From Actinobacteria bacterium UBA2272 (GTDB lineage Bacteria > Actinomycetota > Coriobacteriia > Anaerosomatales > Anaerosomataceae): a DNA stretch of 28,690 bases. Below the pieces are notes generated by a model. It saw only the letters and a program-made list of their open reading frames with translations, was not told where the DNA came from and made no database searches. Of the stretch, positions 8,806 to 17,284 are shown in pieces; position 1 is the first letter of the stretch, and the number at the start of each line of letters is the position of its first letter. The position numbers and the translations under genes are program-made. The stretch spans positions 272,214 to 300,903 of the forward strand of contig DDXA01000001.1 in assembly GCA_002347725.1 (NCBI GenBank), written 5' to 3'.

Positions 8806-10164
8806 GTGGCCTCGCGATCATCGGTCATCGTCTGGACGGTGCTGGCGCATCTTGCCGCAGAGCTGCCGTCCGCCCGCTTCGGGCTCGCGTCCGCGCCTGT
8901 GCGCCGCGCCGCCTGGGCTCGCGGCCTGCGTCGCGCCTTCGAGCGACTCGGCCCGGCGTTCATCAAACTCGGCCAGCTCATCTCGGTGCGGCCCGACGAG
9001 TTCTCCGACGAACTCGTGGCCGAGATGCGCTCCATGCAAGACGCGGTGCCGCCGCTTCCCGCCGAGGCGATCCGCTCGGTGATCGAAGCCGAGTTCGGCG
9101 TCGGCCCCGACGAGCTGTGGGCCACGTTCGACGACGAGCCGCTTGCCTCGGCCTCGATCGCGCAGGTGCACCGCGCGACGCTCGCGGCGGCGTACCGGCC
9201 CGTGTGGGGGGAGTCGCTTCCTGCGGGCGCGGACGTGGTCGTGAAGGTCGTGCGCCCCGGCGCCGCGGCGTCGATCCGCGGCGACGTCGCGGTCGCGCGC
9301 AGACTTGCGGGGCTCATCGCGCGGACACGCCTGGCGCGGCGGTTCGACCCCGTGGCGCTGCTCGATGAGTTCGCGACCACCCTGGAGCGCGAGCTCGACT
9401 TGCGCGTGGAGGGCCGCTTCTCCGATCGGTTCCTGTTCGACTTTCGCGACGACCCCAAGGTGGTCGCGCCGAGGATCGTCTGGCCGAAGAGTACGGCGCG
9501 CGTCCTCACCATGGAGTTCATGCGTGGCTGGCGCCTGACCGAGATCGAGGCGGCCAAGGCTGCGGGCGTGGACTGCTTCGGTCTGGCCGTCCACGGTGCC
9601 ACTGCGTTCATGCGGCAGGTGTTCGTGTACGGCCGCTACCACGCCGACCTGCACCCCGCCAACCTCTTCGTCACCCCCGATAACACGATCGCGTACCTGG
9701 ACTTCGGCATCGTCGGCTATCTCACGCCGGAGGAGCGCATGAACATCACGCAGGTGATGGCCGCGCTCGTCTACCGTGATGCCGATCGCGCGATGCGCTA
9801 CTCGGAGAGACTGGGCGTGCACGTGCCGCCCGACCGCGTCGAGGCGGTTCGCGCCGGGCTCGGGACGCTGCTCGACGGCACCACCCGGCCCGACGGCACA
9901 CGGGACTTCGCGCACTTCGGCCTGGGATTCCTGTCGCTTCTCGGCGAGCACGGCGTGAGGATCCCGAGCGGGTACGGGCTACTCATCAAGTCGCTTGCCA
10001 CCGTTGAGGGCGTGGCGCGCGCTCTGTACCCCGAGATCGATATCGTCGCCACGGCCCAGCCGTTCACCACGCGCATCCTCGGTGCCGCTATGGGCGATCC
10101 GGCGCGACTGCGCGAGCGGATGCCCGAGGCGGTGCGTGCCGCGCTCAGGGTGCTGCTGACGTAG
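8806..10164 (+). CDS. UbiB/ABC1 (ADCK) family atypical kinase
   Basis: Member of the UbiB/Coq8 protein-kinase-like family, which supports quinone or isoprenoid lipid metabolism, probably as an ATPase on membrane lipids. The 452-residue protein carries the signature KxGQ motif (FIKLGQLISVRPDEF) near residue 56, the Ala-rich loop ASASIAQVHRA, the ATP-binding lysine in VVKVVRPG, the catalytic HADLHPANLF and the metal-binding LDFGIVG. It lacks the pair of C-terminal transmembrane helices seen in longer bacterial members and ends soon after the kinase core. The GTG at 8806 is eight bases after the small coiled-coil gene, so the two are likely co-translated. No ubiquinone genes lie nearby, and in an actinobacterium a menaquinone role would be more natural. 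Confidence 0.9.
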   Translation: MASRSSVIVWTVLAHLAAELPSARFGLASAPVRRAAWARGLRRAFERLGPAFIKLGQLISVRPDEFSDELVAEMRSMQDAVPPLPAEAIRSVIEAEFGVGPDELWATFDDEPLASASIAQVHRATLAAAYRPVWGESLPAGADVVVKVVRPGAAASIRGDVAVARRLAGLIARTRLARRFDPVALLDEFATTLERELDLRVEGRFSDRFLFDFRDDPKVVAPRIVWPKSTARVLTMEFMRGWRLTEIEAAKAAGVDCFGLAVHGATAFMRQVFVYGRYHADLHPANLFVTPDNTIAYLDFGIVGYLTPEERMNITQVMAALVYRDADRAMRYSERLGVHVPPDRVEAVRAGLGTLLDGTTRPDGTRDFAHFGLGFLSLLGEHGVRIPSGYGLLIKSLATVEGVARALYPEIDIVATAQPFTTRILGAAMGDPARLRERMPEAVRAALRVLLT

Positions 10165-10176
10165 GCGGCGCGTGCC

Positions 10177-11010
10177 CTACGCGTCGCCATCCGACTGTGG
10201 GAGGTCTGTCTCGCCGGCCTCGTTGAGCGACCCCGCCCGGTACCCCTCGAGATCCTGCGTCACGTACAGGAAGCCCGCCTTGCGAACGGCGGCCGACAGC
10301 TGTTCGCGCAGGGCGAAGGCGCGCTCCATCTCCGAAGCGTCGACCTCGATGCGGGCCACCTGCTCGTGCGCCCGCACGCGTACCTGACGCAGGCCGAGCG
10401 CACGACACGCGGCCTCGGCGCCCGCGATCCGCTCGAGACCGTGCTCGGTGATCGGGGTGCCGTACGGGAAGCGGGTGGCCAGACACGCGCCCTGCGGCTT
10501 GTCCCACGTCGGGAGGCCGAGTTGCTCGGACAGGCAGCGTATCTCATCTTTGTGGAGGCCCACCTCGAGAAGCGGGCTGACGACGTTGAACTCCTCGGCG
10601 GCGCGTCTGCCGGGCCGGTGGTCGGACGTGTCGTCGGCATTCGTGCCGTCGAGCACCCAGGTGATCCCACGCGCCGAGGCGAGCGTGCGCAGCAGGCCGA
10701 ACATCTCGGACTTGCAGTAGTAGCAGCGGTCCGGTGTGTTGGCGTGGAAGCGCGGGTCGGCGAGTTCGTAGGTCTCGGCCTCCTGAAGGCGCAGGCCGAG
10801 CGTGCGCGCGGTCGCCCGCGCTTCGTCGATCTCGGCCGACGGGTGTACGTCGGAGACGGCGAGGACCGCGAGGCAGCGGTCGCCGAGCACCGCGTGTGCG
10901 GTGACGGCGAGGAATGTGGAGTCCACGCCGCCGGAGTACGCGACAAGCGCACTGCCGAGATTGGTGAGTCGGTTTCTGAGGTCGTCGTACTTGCGCGCAG
11001 TCGTTGGCAC
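10177..11010 (-). CDS. larE: ATP-dependent sacrificial sulfur transferase LarE
   Basis: LarE supplies sulfur for the nickel-pincer nucleotide cofactor of lactate racemase and related LarA enzymes, adenylating the substrate and transferring sulfur. The 277-residue protein has the PP-loop SGGVDS (residues 26-31) and three cysteines, Cys96 and Cys99 (RCYYCK) and Cys176 (GACLATRFPYG). Lactobacillus LarE gives up the sulfur of a single Cys176, whereas a three-cysteine form from other bacteria holds an iron-sulfur cluster that allows catalytic sulfur transfer. This protein has the three-cysteine pattern. The start is a GTG at 11010 with GGAGGGG (11021-11027) upstream. No larA, larB or larC is present in the window. 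It converges on the UbiB gene and diverges from acsA. Confidence 0.9.
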   Translation of the reverse strand: MPTTARKYDDLRNRLTNLGSALVAYSGGVDSTFLAVTAHAVLGDRCLAVLAVSDVHPSAEIDEARATARTLGLRLQEAETYELADPRFHANTPDRCYYCKSEMFGLLRTLASARGITWVLDGTNADDTSDHRPGRRAAEEFNVVSPLLEVGLHKDEIRCLSEQLGLPTWDKPQGACLATRFPYGTPITEHGLERIAGAEAACRALGLRQVRVRAHEQVARIEVDASEMERAFALREQLSAAVRKAGFLYVTQDLEGYRAGSLNEAGETDLPQSDGDA

Positions 11011-11110
11011 CTTTGCGTCCCCTCCGGCGGATATCCCGTTATCCTACATGAGTGGCGCTCACCGCAAGGGGAATACCCTCTTGAGACCCCGAGACTTTGA
11101 GGAGCAGCCG

Positions 11111-13096
11111 ATGAGTGACGAGTCGCGCGCGAGCATCGAGCACATGTCGGGTGATGCGGGAGTCGTTCTTCCGCCGGAGGAGTTTGCCGCCGCCGCCGCG
11201 GTTCCGAGCGCGGAGGCGTACGAGGCGGCATACCGTCGCTCCATCGAGGATCCGGACGGCTTCTGGGGTGATGCGGCGCGCGAGGAACTCGAGTGGATGA
11301 CACCGTTTTCCACCGTGCGCTCGGGTGGGTTCGAGAATCTCGACTACCGCTGGTTCGAGGACGGTACGCTCAACGTGGCGGCCAACTGTCTCGACCGGCA
11401 TCTCACCACGTGGCGCCGCAACAAGGCCGCGCTCATCTGGGAGGGTGACGACGGCAGCTCGCGCACGTACACGTACCAGCAGCTTCATCACATCGTCAGC
11501 CGCTTTGCCAACGTGCTCAAGAAGAAGGGCATCGAGCGTGGCGATCGTGTGGCCATCTACCTGCCGATGATCCCGGAACTGCCGATGGCACTGCTCGCGT
11601 GCGCGCGCATCGGCGCGATCCACTCGGTCGTCTTCGGCGGCTTTTCCGCAAGTGCGCTTCGCGAACGCATCCAGGACTGTGGCGCGAAGCTGCTGATCAC
11701 TGCCGATGAAGGCATCCGCGGCGGGCGCAAGGTGGCGCTCAAGGTGGCTGCCGATGAGGCGCTGTTCGAGTGCCCGAGCATAGAGGCATGCATCGTGGTC
11801 AAGCGCGGCAGCGGCGACGTGGACATGGAGCCAGGCCGGGACACCTGGTGGCACCAGGAGGTGACCGCGCCCGAGGTCCGGAAGCCCTGTCCGCCCGAGC
11901 CGATGGGCGCCGAGGATCCGCTGTTCGTGCTGTACACGTCGGGTTCGACCGGCAAGCCCAAGGGCGTGCTCCACACCACCGCGGGTTACCTCCTCTACAC
12001 GCTCATGAGCTTCAAGACGGTCATGGACTACCGTGATGAGGACGTCTACTGGTGCACGGCCGACATCGGCTGGGTCACCGGCCACAGCTACATCGTCTAC
12101 GGCCCGCTTGCGGCCGGTGCCACGACGCTCATGTTCGAGGGCGTGCCGACGTACCCGGATCCGGCTCGCTTCTGGGCGGTGGTGGAGAAGTACCGCGTCA
12201 ACATCTTCTACACCGCGCCGACCGCGATCCGCGCACTGATGCGCCACGGTGCCGGCTGGCCGCAGCGCTACGACCTCTCCTCGCTCCGGCTTCTCGGCAC
12301 GGTCGGCGAGCCGATCAATCCCGAGGTGTGGACGTGGTACCGGGAGACCATCGGCAGGGGAGAGGTCCCCATCGTCGACACCTACTGGCAGACCGAGACC
12401 GGCGGCTTCCTCATCACGCCGTTCCCCGGCGCCACGCCGCTCAAGCCGGGCTCGGCGTCGTGGCCCTTCTACGGGGTCGTAGCCGAGGTGGTTCGCGAGG
12501 ACGGCAGTCGGGCCGAGCCGGGCGATGGCGGTTACCTCACCGTCAAGGAGCCGTGGCCGGGGATCCTGCGCGGCACGTGGGGCGATCCGGACCACAGCCG
12601 GATGCGCGAGGTGTACTTCGAGCGCTTCCCGGGCCGTTACTTCACCGGCGACGGTGCGCGCGTGGATGCCGACGGGGACTTCTGGCTGCTCGGCCGCGTG
12701 GACGACGTCATCAACGTGAGCGGGCACCGGATGGGCACCGCCGAGGTCGAGAGCGCGCTCGTGAGCCACGACGCGGTGAGCGAGGCCGCCGTGGTCGGGT
12801 TCCCGCACCCGGTGAAAGGTGAGGGGATCCATGCGTACGTCGTGCTCCGGGACGGGCAGGTGGCCTCCGATGACCTGGCCAAGATCCTCTCGGGCCACGT
12901 CCGAAAGCTCATCGGGCCGATCGCAAAGCCGGATCGTATCCAGTTCGCCCACGACCTGCCGAAGACGCGCAGCGGCAAGATCATGCGCCGCATCCTGCGC
13001 AAGATCGCAGCGGGCGAGCGCGAGATGGAGGCGTTCGGCGACCTGTCCACGCTTGCCGACCCGAAGGTCGTGAAAGACCTGGTCGCCGGGGTGTGA
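11111..13096 (+). CDS. acsA: Acetyl-CoA synthetase (AMP-forming)
   Basis: Activates acetate to acetyl-CoA through acetyl-AMP. The 661-residue length is typical. Motifs in order: the AMP-binding P-loop YTSGSTGKPKG, the TVGEPINPE segment, YWQTETGG (its Trp narrows the acyl pocket to acetate), the hinge region YFTGDGARVD, NVSGHRMGTAEVES, and the catalytic Lys623 in PKTRSGKIMRR. That lysine is the usual target of reversible acetylation, so post-translational control is likely. The ATG at 11111 follows GAGGAG (11098-11103) with a seven-base spacer; the open frame extends upstream to 10802 but runs through larE on the other strand. A 100-bp gap separates it from the divergent larE start. No acetate permease is nearby. 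Confidence 0.96.
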   Translation: MSDESRASIEHMSGDAGVVLPPEEFAAAAAVPSAEAYEAAYRRSIEDPDGFWGDAAREELEWMTPFSTVRSGGFENLDYRWFEDGTLNVAANCLDRHLTTWRRNKAALIWEGDDGSSRTYTYQQLHHIVSRFANVLKKKGIERGDRVAIYLPMIPELPMALLACARIGAIHSVVFGGFSASALRERIQDCGAKLLITADEGIRGGRKVALKVAADEALFECPSIEACIVVKRGSGDVDMEPGRDTWWHQEVTAPEVRKPCPPEPMGAEDPLFVLYTSGSTGKPKGVLHTTAGYLLYTLMSFKTVMDYRDEDVYWCTADIGWVTGHSYIVYGPLAAGATTLMFEGVPTYPDPARFWAVVEKYRVNIFYTAPTAIRALMRHGAGWPQRYDLSSLRLLGTVGEPINPEVWTWYRETIGRGEVPIVDTYWQTETGGFLITPFPGATPLKPGSASWPFYGVVAEVVREDGSRAEPGDGGYLTVKEPWPGILRGTWGDPDHSRMREVYFERFPGRYFTGDGARVDADGDFWLLGRVDDVINVSGHRMGTAEVESALVSHDAVSEAAVVGFPHPVKGEGIHAYVVLRDGQVASDDLAKILSGHVRKLIGPIAKPDRIQFAHDLPKTRSGKIMRRILRKIAAGEREMEAFGDLSTLADPKVVKDLVAGV

Positions 13097-13109
13097 TCGG
13101 CCGAGGACT

Positions 13110-15395
13110 CTAGCGCGCGCGGGCGACGGCTTCGAGCGCCGGGAACGCGGTGGCCGCAAGGGTGGCGGCCTCAGGCGGCGCGCCCTCGGCGTCGGTGACC
13201 TCGAAGACGTCATCGGCCACCCCTGCGGTCGTGGTGACCACGGCGCGCCGGATGTCGAGCCCTGCGCGCTCGAGCGCGTGTGCGAGGTCGTGCAGCAGGC
13301 CCACGCGGTCGGCGGCGCGGACATGGACCGCCGTGCTGAACGTCCCCGGTCCCTCGGCGGTCACGCGGACAGGGTCGCCGTGTGCCGAGGGCCGTGCGTA
13401 GTGCCTGTGCCGCTCGGCGAGACGGGCTTCAAGGTCCATGCGGCCGCCGAGTGCGTCGTCGAGATGCGTCTCGAACGTCTTCCACGAGCGGTCGTCCACC
13501 TCCGCGCGCGTGGCGGCGGCAACCGCGAACGTGTCGATGGCGATGCCGCCCGAGGCCGTGTATGCCTCGGCGGAGAGCACGTCGAGTCCCGAGAGCGCGA
13601 GCACGCCCGCGAGCGTGGCGAAGAGTCCCGGCCGGTCGCGTGTTACCACATCGAGGAGCCATGCACCCGGAGCCGAGCCCGGGCGCGTGCGGAACGCGAA
13701 CTCGCCGATGTGCCCGGGTCCGCCGAGCGCCTGGACGAGTCGCGCGTCGCGGGTCACCTCGTCGGCGGAGCGTTTGGCGAGGTAGCGCAGCGGCGCGTGC
13801 TCGAGAAACGCGATGACCGTGCGGGATGCCCCCACTGCCGATGCCCGGCGGATCGCCTCGGCACGCGTCGCCTCGGCCGCCGCCACGATACCGGCGCCGT
13901 CGATGTCGGGCGAGAGCGCGGCCTCCATCTTCGCGGCGAGGTCGCCCACGAGCGCCGCACGCCAGGGCGTCCAGACGTCCGGGCCGGTGGCCTGCATGTC
14001 GGCGGCGGTGAGCAGGAACAGCGGCCGCACGAGCGTCAGGTCGCCGAGACGCGCCGCGGCCGTGAGCACGACGTCTTCGTCCGAGGTGTCGGCGCGCGTG
14101 GCCACCTCGGACAGCAGCAAGTGCTCGCGCACGAGCGCAGAAGCCGCCTCCGCCGTCGCATCCGGCAGCCCGAGTCCCGTGGCGATCACGTACGCGTCAT
14201 CGGCTCCGCGCGCGGCGTGTCCGGGGCCGGCTTCCCGCTTGCCGAGGTCGTGCGCGATCGCCGCGACCACGAGCGCGTCGGCCGTGCCGCGCTCCAGTGC
14301 GACCGGCGCGGCCCCGGTGGTCGGCCGGGCGAGCAGGGTGAGCGTGCGCAGGCAGTGCGCGCCGACGGTGTAGCGGTGGGAGAGGGCGGGCCGACGAAGC
14401 GTCATGAGCGCACCGAACCCGGGCGCCGCCGTCTCGAGTCCGCCGAGCCACGCCGCGCGCTCCAGCTCGCCGAGCGCCGCCGGTCCGCGCTCGGCGGCCG
14501 CGATCAGGTCCTGCAGCCCGAGCGGCTTCACGTCCGGTTCGGGGACGCCCGCGAGTCTGTCGCGCACCGTGGCGAGCGTGTGGTGCACGGAGACGAGGGC
14601 GCGCTGCACCGCATCGGCGTCCACCCCGGCGGCCATCGCGTCCTCGACCGCGAGGGTGTTGCGCCCGCGCCCCGCATGGGCGTGCAGTTGCCAGCGCGCG
14701 GCCGTGAGCGCGTCCTGCGCTTCTGCGAGCGCCTCGAACTCGGCCAGGCGCATGAAGCCCGCGTCGAAGAGCCCGAAGGCGTCGTGCATCGGTGCGCCTC
14801 CGGCGAGAGCCGCATACCAGACGAGTTCGTCGATGTCGCGCTGCCCGCCCGCGCCCTCCTTGAGGTCCGGTTCGAGCAGGTACGGGGAGCCGGGACGTTC
14901 GCGTGCGAGGATCTCGCCGCGCGCGCGGGCGGCGTGCTTGTGCAGCCGCCGGAATGTCTCGGAGAGCGTGCGCGCGGCGATATCGCGGTCGCCCGCGACG
15001 AAGCGGGCGGTGAGGAACGACGTCAGGTTCTGGATGTCCTCGCGGACGGCTCGCGCGTGATCGGCCACGGTCCGTACCTGATGACCGACGACGAAGCCCG
15101 CGTCCCACAGCGGGTAGAGCAGACCCCGCACGAGCGGCTCGAGGTCCTTCGACCCGCCAGCCGAGATCACCAGCAGGTCGATATCCGAGTGGGGGAGCAG
15201 CCGCCCGGCGCCGTAGCCGCCGAGGGCGAAGAGTGCGAACGGCGTGCGCGGGCGCGACGAAGCCGCCTCAGCGAGTGCCGAGACGGCTTCGTCGGTCATC
15301 GTCGCGAGCGTGCCGGCCGCAGCCGTACCGGGCCGCGCGGAGGCGATCAACTCATCGCGCCCGGCGAGAAACCCCGCAAGCGGTCCGCGTACCAT
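13110..15395 (-). CDS. glnD: PII uridylyltransferase / uridylyl-removing enzyme (GlnD)
   Basis: Senses glutamine and adds or removes a nucleotide on Tyr51 of the PII protein encoded just upstream. The 761-residue protein has the family order: an N-terminal nucleotidyltransferase domain with GGYGAGRLLPHSDIDLL (the DxD metal site) near residues 58-74, the DLKEGAGGQRDIDELVW block, an HD hydrolase domain (AIAHDLGK, then GHAARGADDA), and two C-terminal ACT domains starting at RDRPGLFATLAGVL and ADRVGLLHDLAHAL. It is shorter than the E. coli enzyme (890 aa), as is usual in actinobacteria. In some actinobacteria the homologue adenylylates PII, so UMP or AMP transfer cannot be decided here. The ATG at 15395 lies 13 bases after glnB, the last gene of amt-glnB-glnD. 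Confidence 0.95.
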   Translation of the reverse strand: MVRGPLAGFLAGRDELIASARPGTAAAGTLATMTDEAVSALAEAASSRPRTPFALFALGGYGAGRLLPHSDIDLLVISAGGSKDLEPLVRGLLYPLWDAGFVVGHQVRTVADHARAVREDIQNLTSFLTARFVAGDRDIAARTLSETFRRLHKHAARARGEILARERPGSPYLLEPDLKEGAGGQRDIDELVWYAALAGGAPMHDAFGLFDAGFMRLAEFEALAEAQDALTAARWQLHAHAGRGRNTLAVEDAMAAGVDADAVQRALVSVHHTLATVRDRLAGVPEPDVKPLGLQDLIAAAERGPAALGELERAAWLGGLETAAPGFGALMTLRRPALSHRYTVGAHCLRTLTLLARPTTGAAPVALERGTADALVVAAIAHDLGKREAGPGHAARGADDAYVIATGLGLPDATAEAASALVREHLLLSEVATRADTSDEDVVLTAAARLGDLTLVRPLFLLTAADMQATGPDVWTPWRAALVGDLAAKMEAALSPDIDGAGIVAAAEATRAEAIRRASAVGASRTVIAFLEHAPLRYLAKRSADEVTRDARLVQALGGPGHIGEFAFRTRPGSAPGAWLLDVVTRDRPGLFATLAGVLALSGLDVLSAEAYTASGGIAIDTFAVAAATRAEVDDRSWKTFETHLDDALGGRMDLEARLAERHRHYARPSAHGDPVRVTAEGPGTFSTAVHVRAADRVGLLHDLAHALERAGLDIRRAVVTTTAGVADDVFEVTDAEGAPPEAATLAATAFPALEAVARAR

Positions 15396-15408
15396 GCCCC
15401 GGCCGCGC

Positions 15409-15747
15409 TTAGAGCGCGTCCGGACCGCGTTCGCCGGTGCGGATGCGCACCGCGCCCTCGCAGTCGTAGGTGAACACCTTGCCGTCGCCGATCTTGCCCG
15501 AGCGGGCGGCCTCGATGATGGCGTCCTCCACCTTGGGTGCGAGGTCGTCGTCCACGACGATCTCGATCTTCAGCTTCGGCACGAAGTCCACGGTGTACTC
15601 GGCGCCGCGATAGATCTCGGTATGGCCCTTCTGACGCCCGAAGCCCTTCACCTCGTAGGCGGTGAGCCCCGCCACGCCCACGGCGTGGAGCGCTTCCTTC
15701 ACTTCGTCGAGCTTGTGGGGCTTGATGATCGCTTCGATCTTCTTCAT
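15409..15747 (-). CDS. glnB: Nitrogen regulatory protein PII (GlnB/GlnK)
   Basis: Trimeric cytoplasmic signal protein that binds ATP/ADP and 2-oxoglutarate and reports nitrogen status. The 112-residue length is exact for the family. It has the conserved start MKKIEAIIKPHKLDEVK, the T-loop with the modifiable Tyr51 (YRGAEYTVDF), the B-loop GKIGDGKVF and the C-terminal RIRTGERG. The stretch TYDCEGAV replaces the more usual Pro/Glu-rich strand and adds a cysteine. A strong ribosome site (GAGGAGG) precedes the ATG. It sits 24 bases after amt, so this PII probably works as a GlnK that gates the ammonium channel. The downstream glnD should modify it. Confidence 0.96.
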   Translation of the reverse strand: MKKIEAIIKPHKLDEVKEALHAVGVAGLTAYEVKGFGRQKGHTEIYRGAEYTVDFVPKLKIEIVVDDDLAPKVEDAIIEAARSGKIGDGKVFTYDCEGAVRIRTGERGPDAL

Positions 15748-15771
15748 CTCGTGGTCCTCCTCTCGGTGTGC

Positions 15772-17073
15772 TTATGCCACGGTCTCGGTCTGGACGAAGT
15801 CGGGGTACGCACGGTTGCCGTGCTCGCCGATGTCGAGGCCCTCAAGCTCCTCCTCGACGCTCACGCGCACGCCCATCGTAACCTTGATGAGCAGCCATGC
15901 AGCAAGCGAGACCGCAAAGACCGCTCCGCCTACGGCGAGCACGCCGATCGCCTGCGCGCCCAGCAGGCCCGCGCCGCCGCCAAAGAACAGGCCGTCGCCG
16001 GTGGTGCCGGGGGCGATGACGTCCTGGGCGAACAGGCCGACGGCCAGCGTGCCGAAGATGCCGCCCATGCCGTGTACCGCAAGCGCGCCGACCGGATCGT
16101 CGAGCTTGAGTTTGTCGAGCAGCAGAACGCCGAAGACGATGAGCGCACCGGCGATGGCGCCGATGACCAGCGAGCTTCCCACGCTCACGAACGCGCAGCC
16201 GGCGGTGATGCCCACCAGACCGCCGAGGGCTCCGTTGATCGTCATGCCGATGTCGGGCTTGCCGAGGAGCTTCCACGCAACCCCTGTGGCTACCAGCGCG
16301 CCTGCGGCTGCCGCCATGCTCGTGGTGACCACGATGTGCGAGATGGCGCCGGGGTCGGCAGCCATCGTGGAGCCGGGGTTGAAGCCGAACCAGCCGAGCC
16401 ACAGGATGAACGCGCCGGTCATGGCCGACGTCATGTTGTGGCCGGGGATCGCGTTGACCTTGCCGTTCTTGCCGTACTTGCCGATGCGCGGGCCGAGCAC
16501 GAGGACACCGGCAAGCGCCGCCCATGCGCCGGTGGAGTGCACCACGGTGGAGCCTGCGAAGTCCCAGAAGCCGAGCGAAGCGAGCCACCCGCCGCCCCAG
16601 ATCCAGTGGCCGACGATCGGGTAGATGAACGCCACGAGCACGAACGAGAACGCGATGAACGAGGCGTACTTGATGCGCTCGGCAACCGCACCCGAGACGA
16701 TCGTCGCCGCGGTGGCGGCGAACACCAGCTGGAAGAAGAACTTGGCCATGAGGGGCACGCCGGTCCAGCTGAGCGCCGAGTAGACGCCCTGGTACGCATC
16801 ACCAACGGCGGGACTGTTGTCGGCGCCGCCCAGCATGAACAGCCCGTTCAGGCCGAGGAACCCGTTGCCGTCTCCGTACATCAGGCCCCAGCCGATGACG
16901 AAGAACGCGATCGAGGCGATCGCGAAGACCACGAAGTTCTTGGAGATGATGTTGACGGTGTTCTTGGCGCGAGCGAACCCCGATTCGACCAGGGCGAATC
17001 CGAGATTCATGAAGAACACCAACATGCCCGCGATGAGCACCCACAGGGTGTCCAAGGTTATCTGCAGGTCCAT
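15772..17073 (-). CDS. amt: Ammonium transporter (Amt family)
   Basis: Inner-membrane ammonium channel. The 433-residue protein has about 11 hydrophobic helices and starts with the family N-terminus (TLWVLIAGMLVFFMNLGFALVE). Also present are VNIISKNF, the pore twin histidines in FAGSTVVHSTGAW and VGALAVHGMGGIFGTLA, and the GFNPGST loop. The roughly 40-residue cytoplasmic tail (EEELEGLDIGEHGNRAYPD) is where PII proteins regulate these channels. The ATG at 17073 has an AGGAAGGGAC ribosome site. It is the first gene of the amt-glnB-glnD operon and has a GlnR-like box about 100 bp upstream, so induction under nitrogen limitation is likely. Confidence 0.97.
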   Translation of the reverse strand: MDLQITLDTLWVLIAGMLVFFMNLGFALVESGFARAKNTVNIISKNFVVFAIASIAFFVIGWGLMYGDGNGFLGLNGLFMLGGADNSPAVGDAYQGVYSALSWTGVPLMAKFFFQLVFAATAATIVSGAVAERIKYASFIAFSFVLVAFIYPIVGHWIWGGGWLASLGFWDFAGSTVVHSTGAWAALAGVLVLGPRIGKYGKNGKVNAIPGHNMTSAMTGAFILWLGWFGFNPGSTMAADPGAISHIVVTTSMAAAAGALVATGVAWKLLGKPDIGMTINGALGGLVGITAGCAFVSVGSSLVIGAIAGALIVFGVLLLDKLKLDDPVGALAVHGMGGIFGTLAVGLFAQDVIAPGTTGDGLFFGGGAGLLGAQAIGVLAVGGAVFAVSLAAWLLIKVTMGVRVSVEEELEGLDIGEHGNRAYPDFVQTETVA

Positions 17074-17170
17074 GTGCCCCGTCCCTTCCTCGTGCTGTCC
17101 ATTTCGCTCTGCCTCCCGCGTGTCGTGTTTCAGGCGGTTGTCGCCCGTGCACGTAGCGTGGCGGGTGCAT

Positions 17171-17197
17171 GTTTCGAGCGCGTGACATGGGAGTGAA
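17171..17197 (-). promoter_or_regulatory. Putative GlnR box upstream of amt
   Basis: Read on the minus strand, GTCAC-N6-GAAAC (17186 to 17171) matches the actinobacterial GlnR consensus gTnAC-n6-GaAAc at all nine fixed bases. A further half-site, TTCAC (17197-17193), lies six bases before it, giving three half-sites with equal spacing. The box is about 100 bp upstream of the amt start, a normal distance for activation. The 211-bp gap between the TetR gene and amt (17074-17284) shows no other clear feature. Confidence 0.6.
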
Positions 17198-17284
17198 CTC
17201 TGGGTGGCGAAGGAAGGGGTGTGGGAACGGACGCCTGGATGGTACGGCCGAATGAGGAGGGCTCTGCCGAGAGCAGCGCCGTTC

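Noticed and set aside
6661..8821. Long minus-strand open frames opposite the metal ATPase
   Set aside because: Ser/Thr/Arg-rich shadow frames with no ribosome site or domain.
11039..13324. Long minus-strand open frame opposite acsA
   Set aside because: Shadow frame; acetyl-CoA synthetase on the plus strand explains the sequence fully.
13278..15473. Long plus-strand open frame opposite glnD
   Set aside because: Arg/Gly/Ala-rich shadow frame of a high-GC gene; glnD on the minus strand has all its domains.
15244..17196. Long plus-strand open frame opposite glnB and amt
   Set aside because: Low-complexity His/Asp/Arg-rich shadow of two clearly recognisable minus-strand genes.
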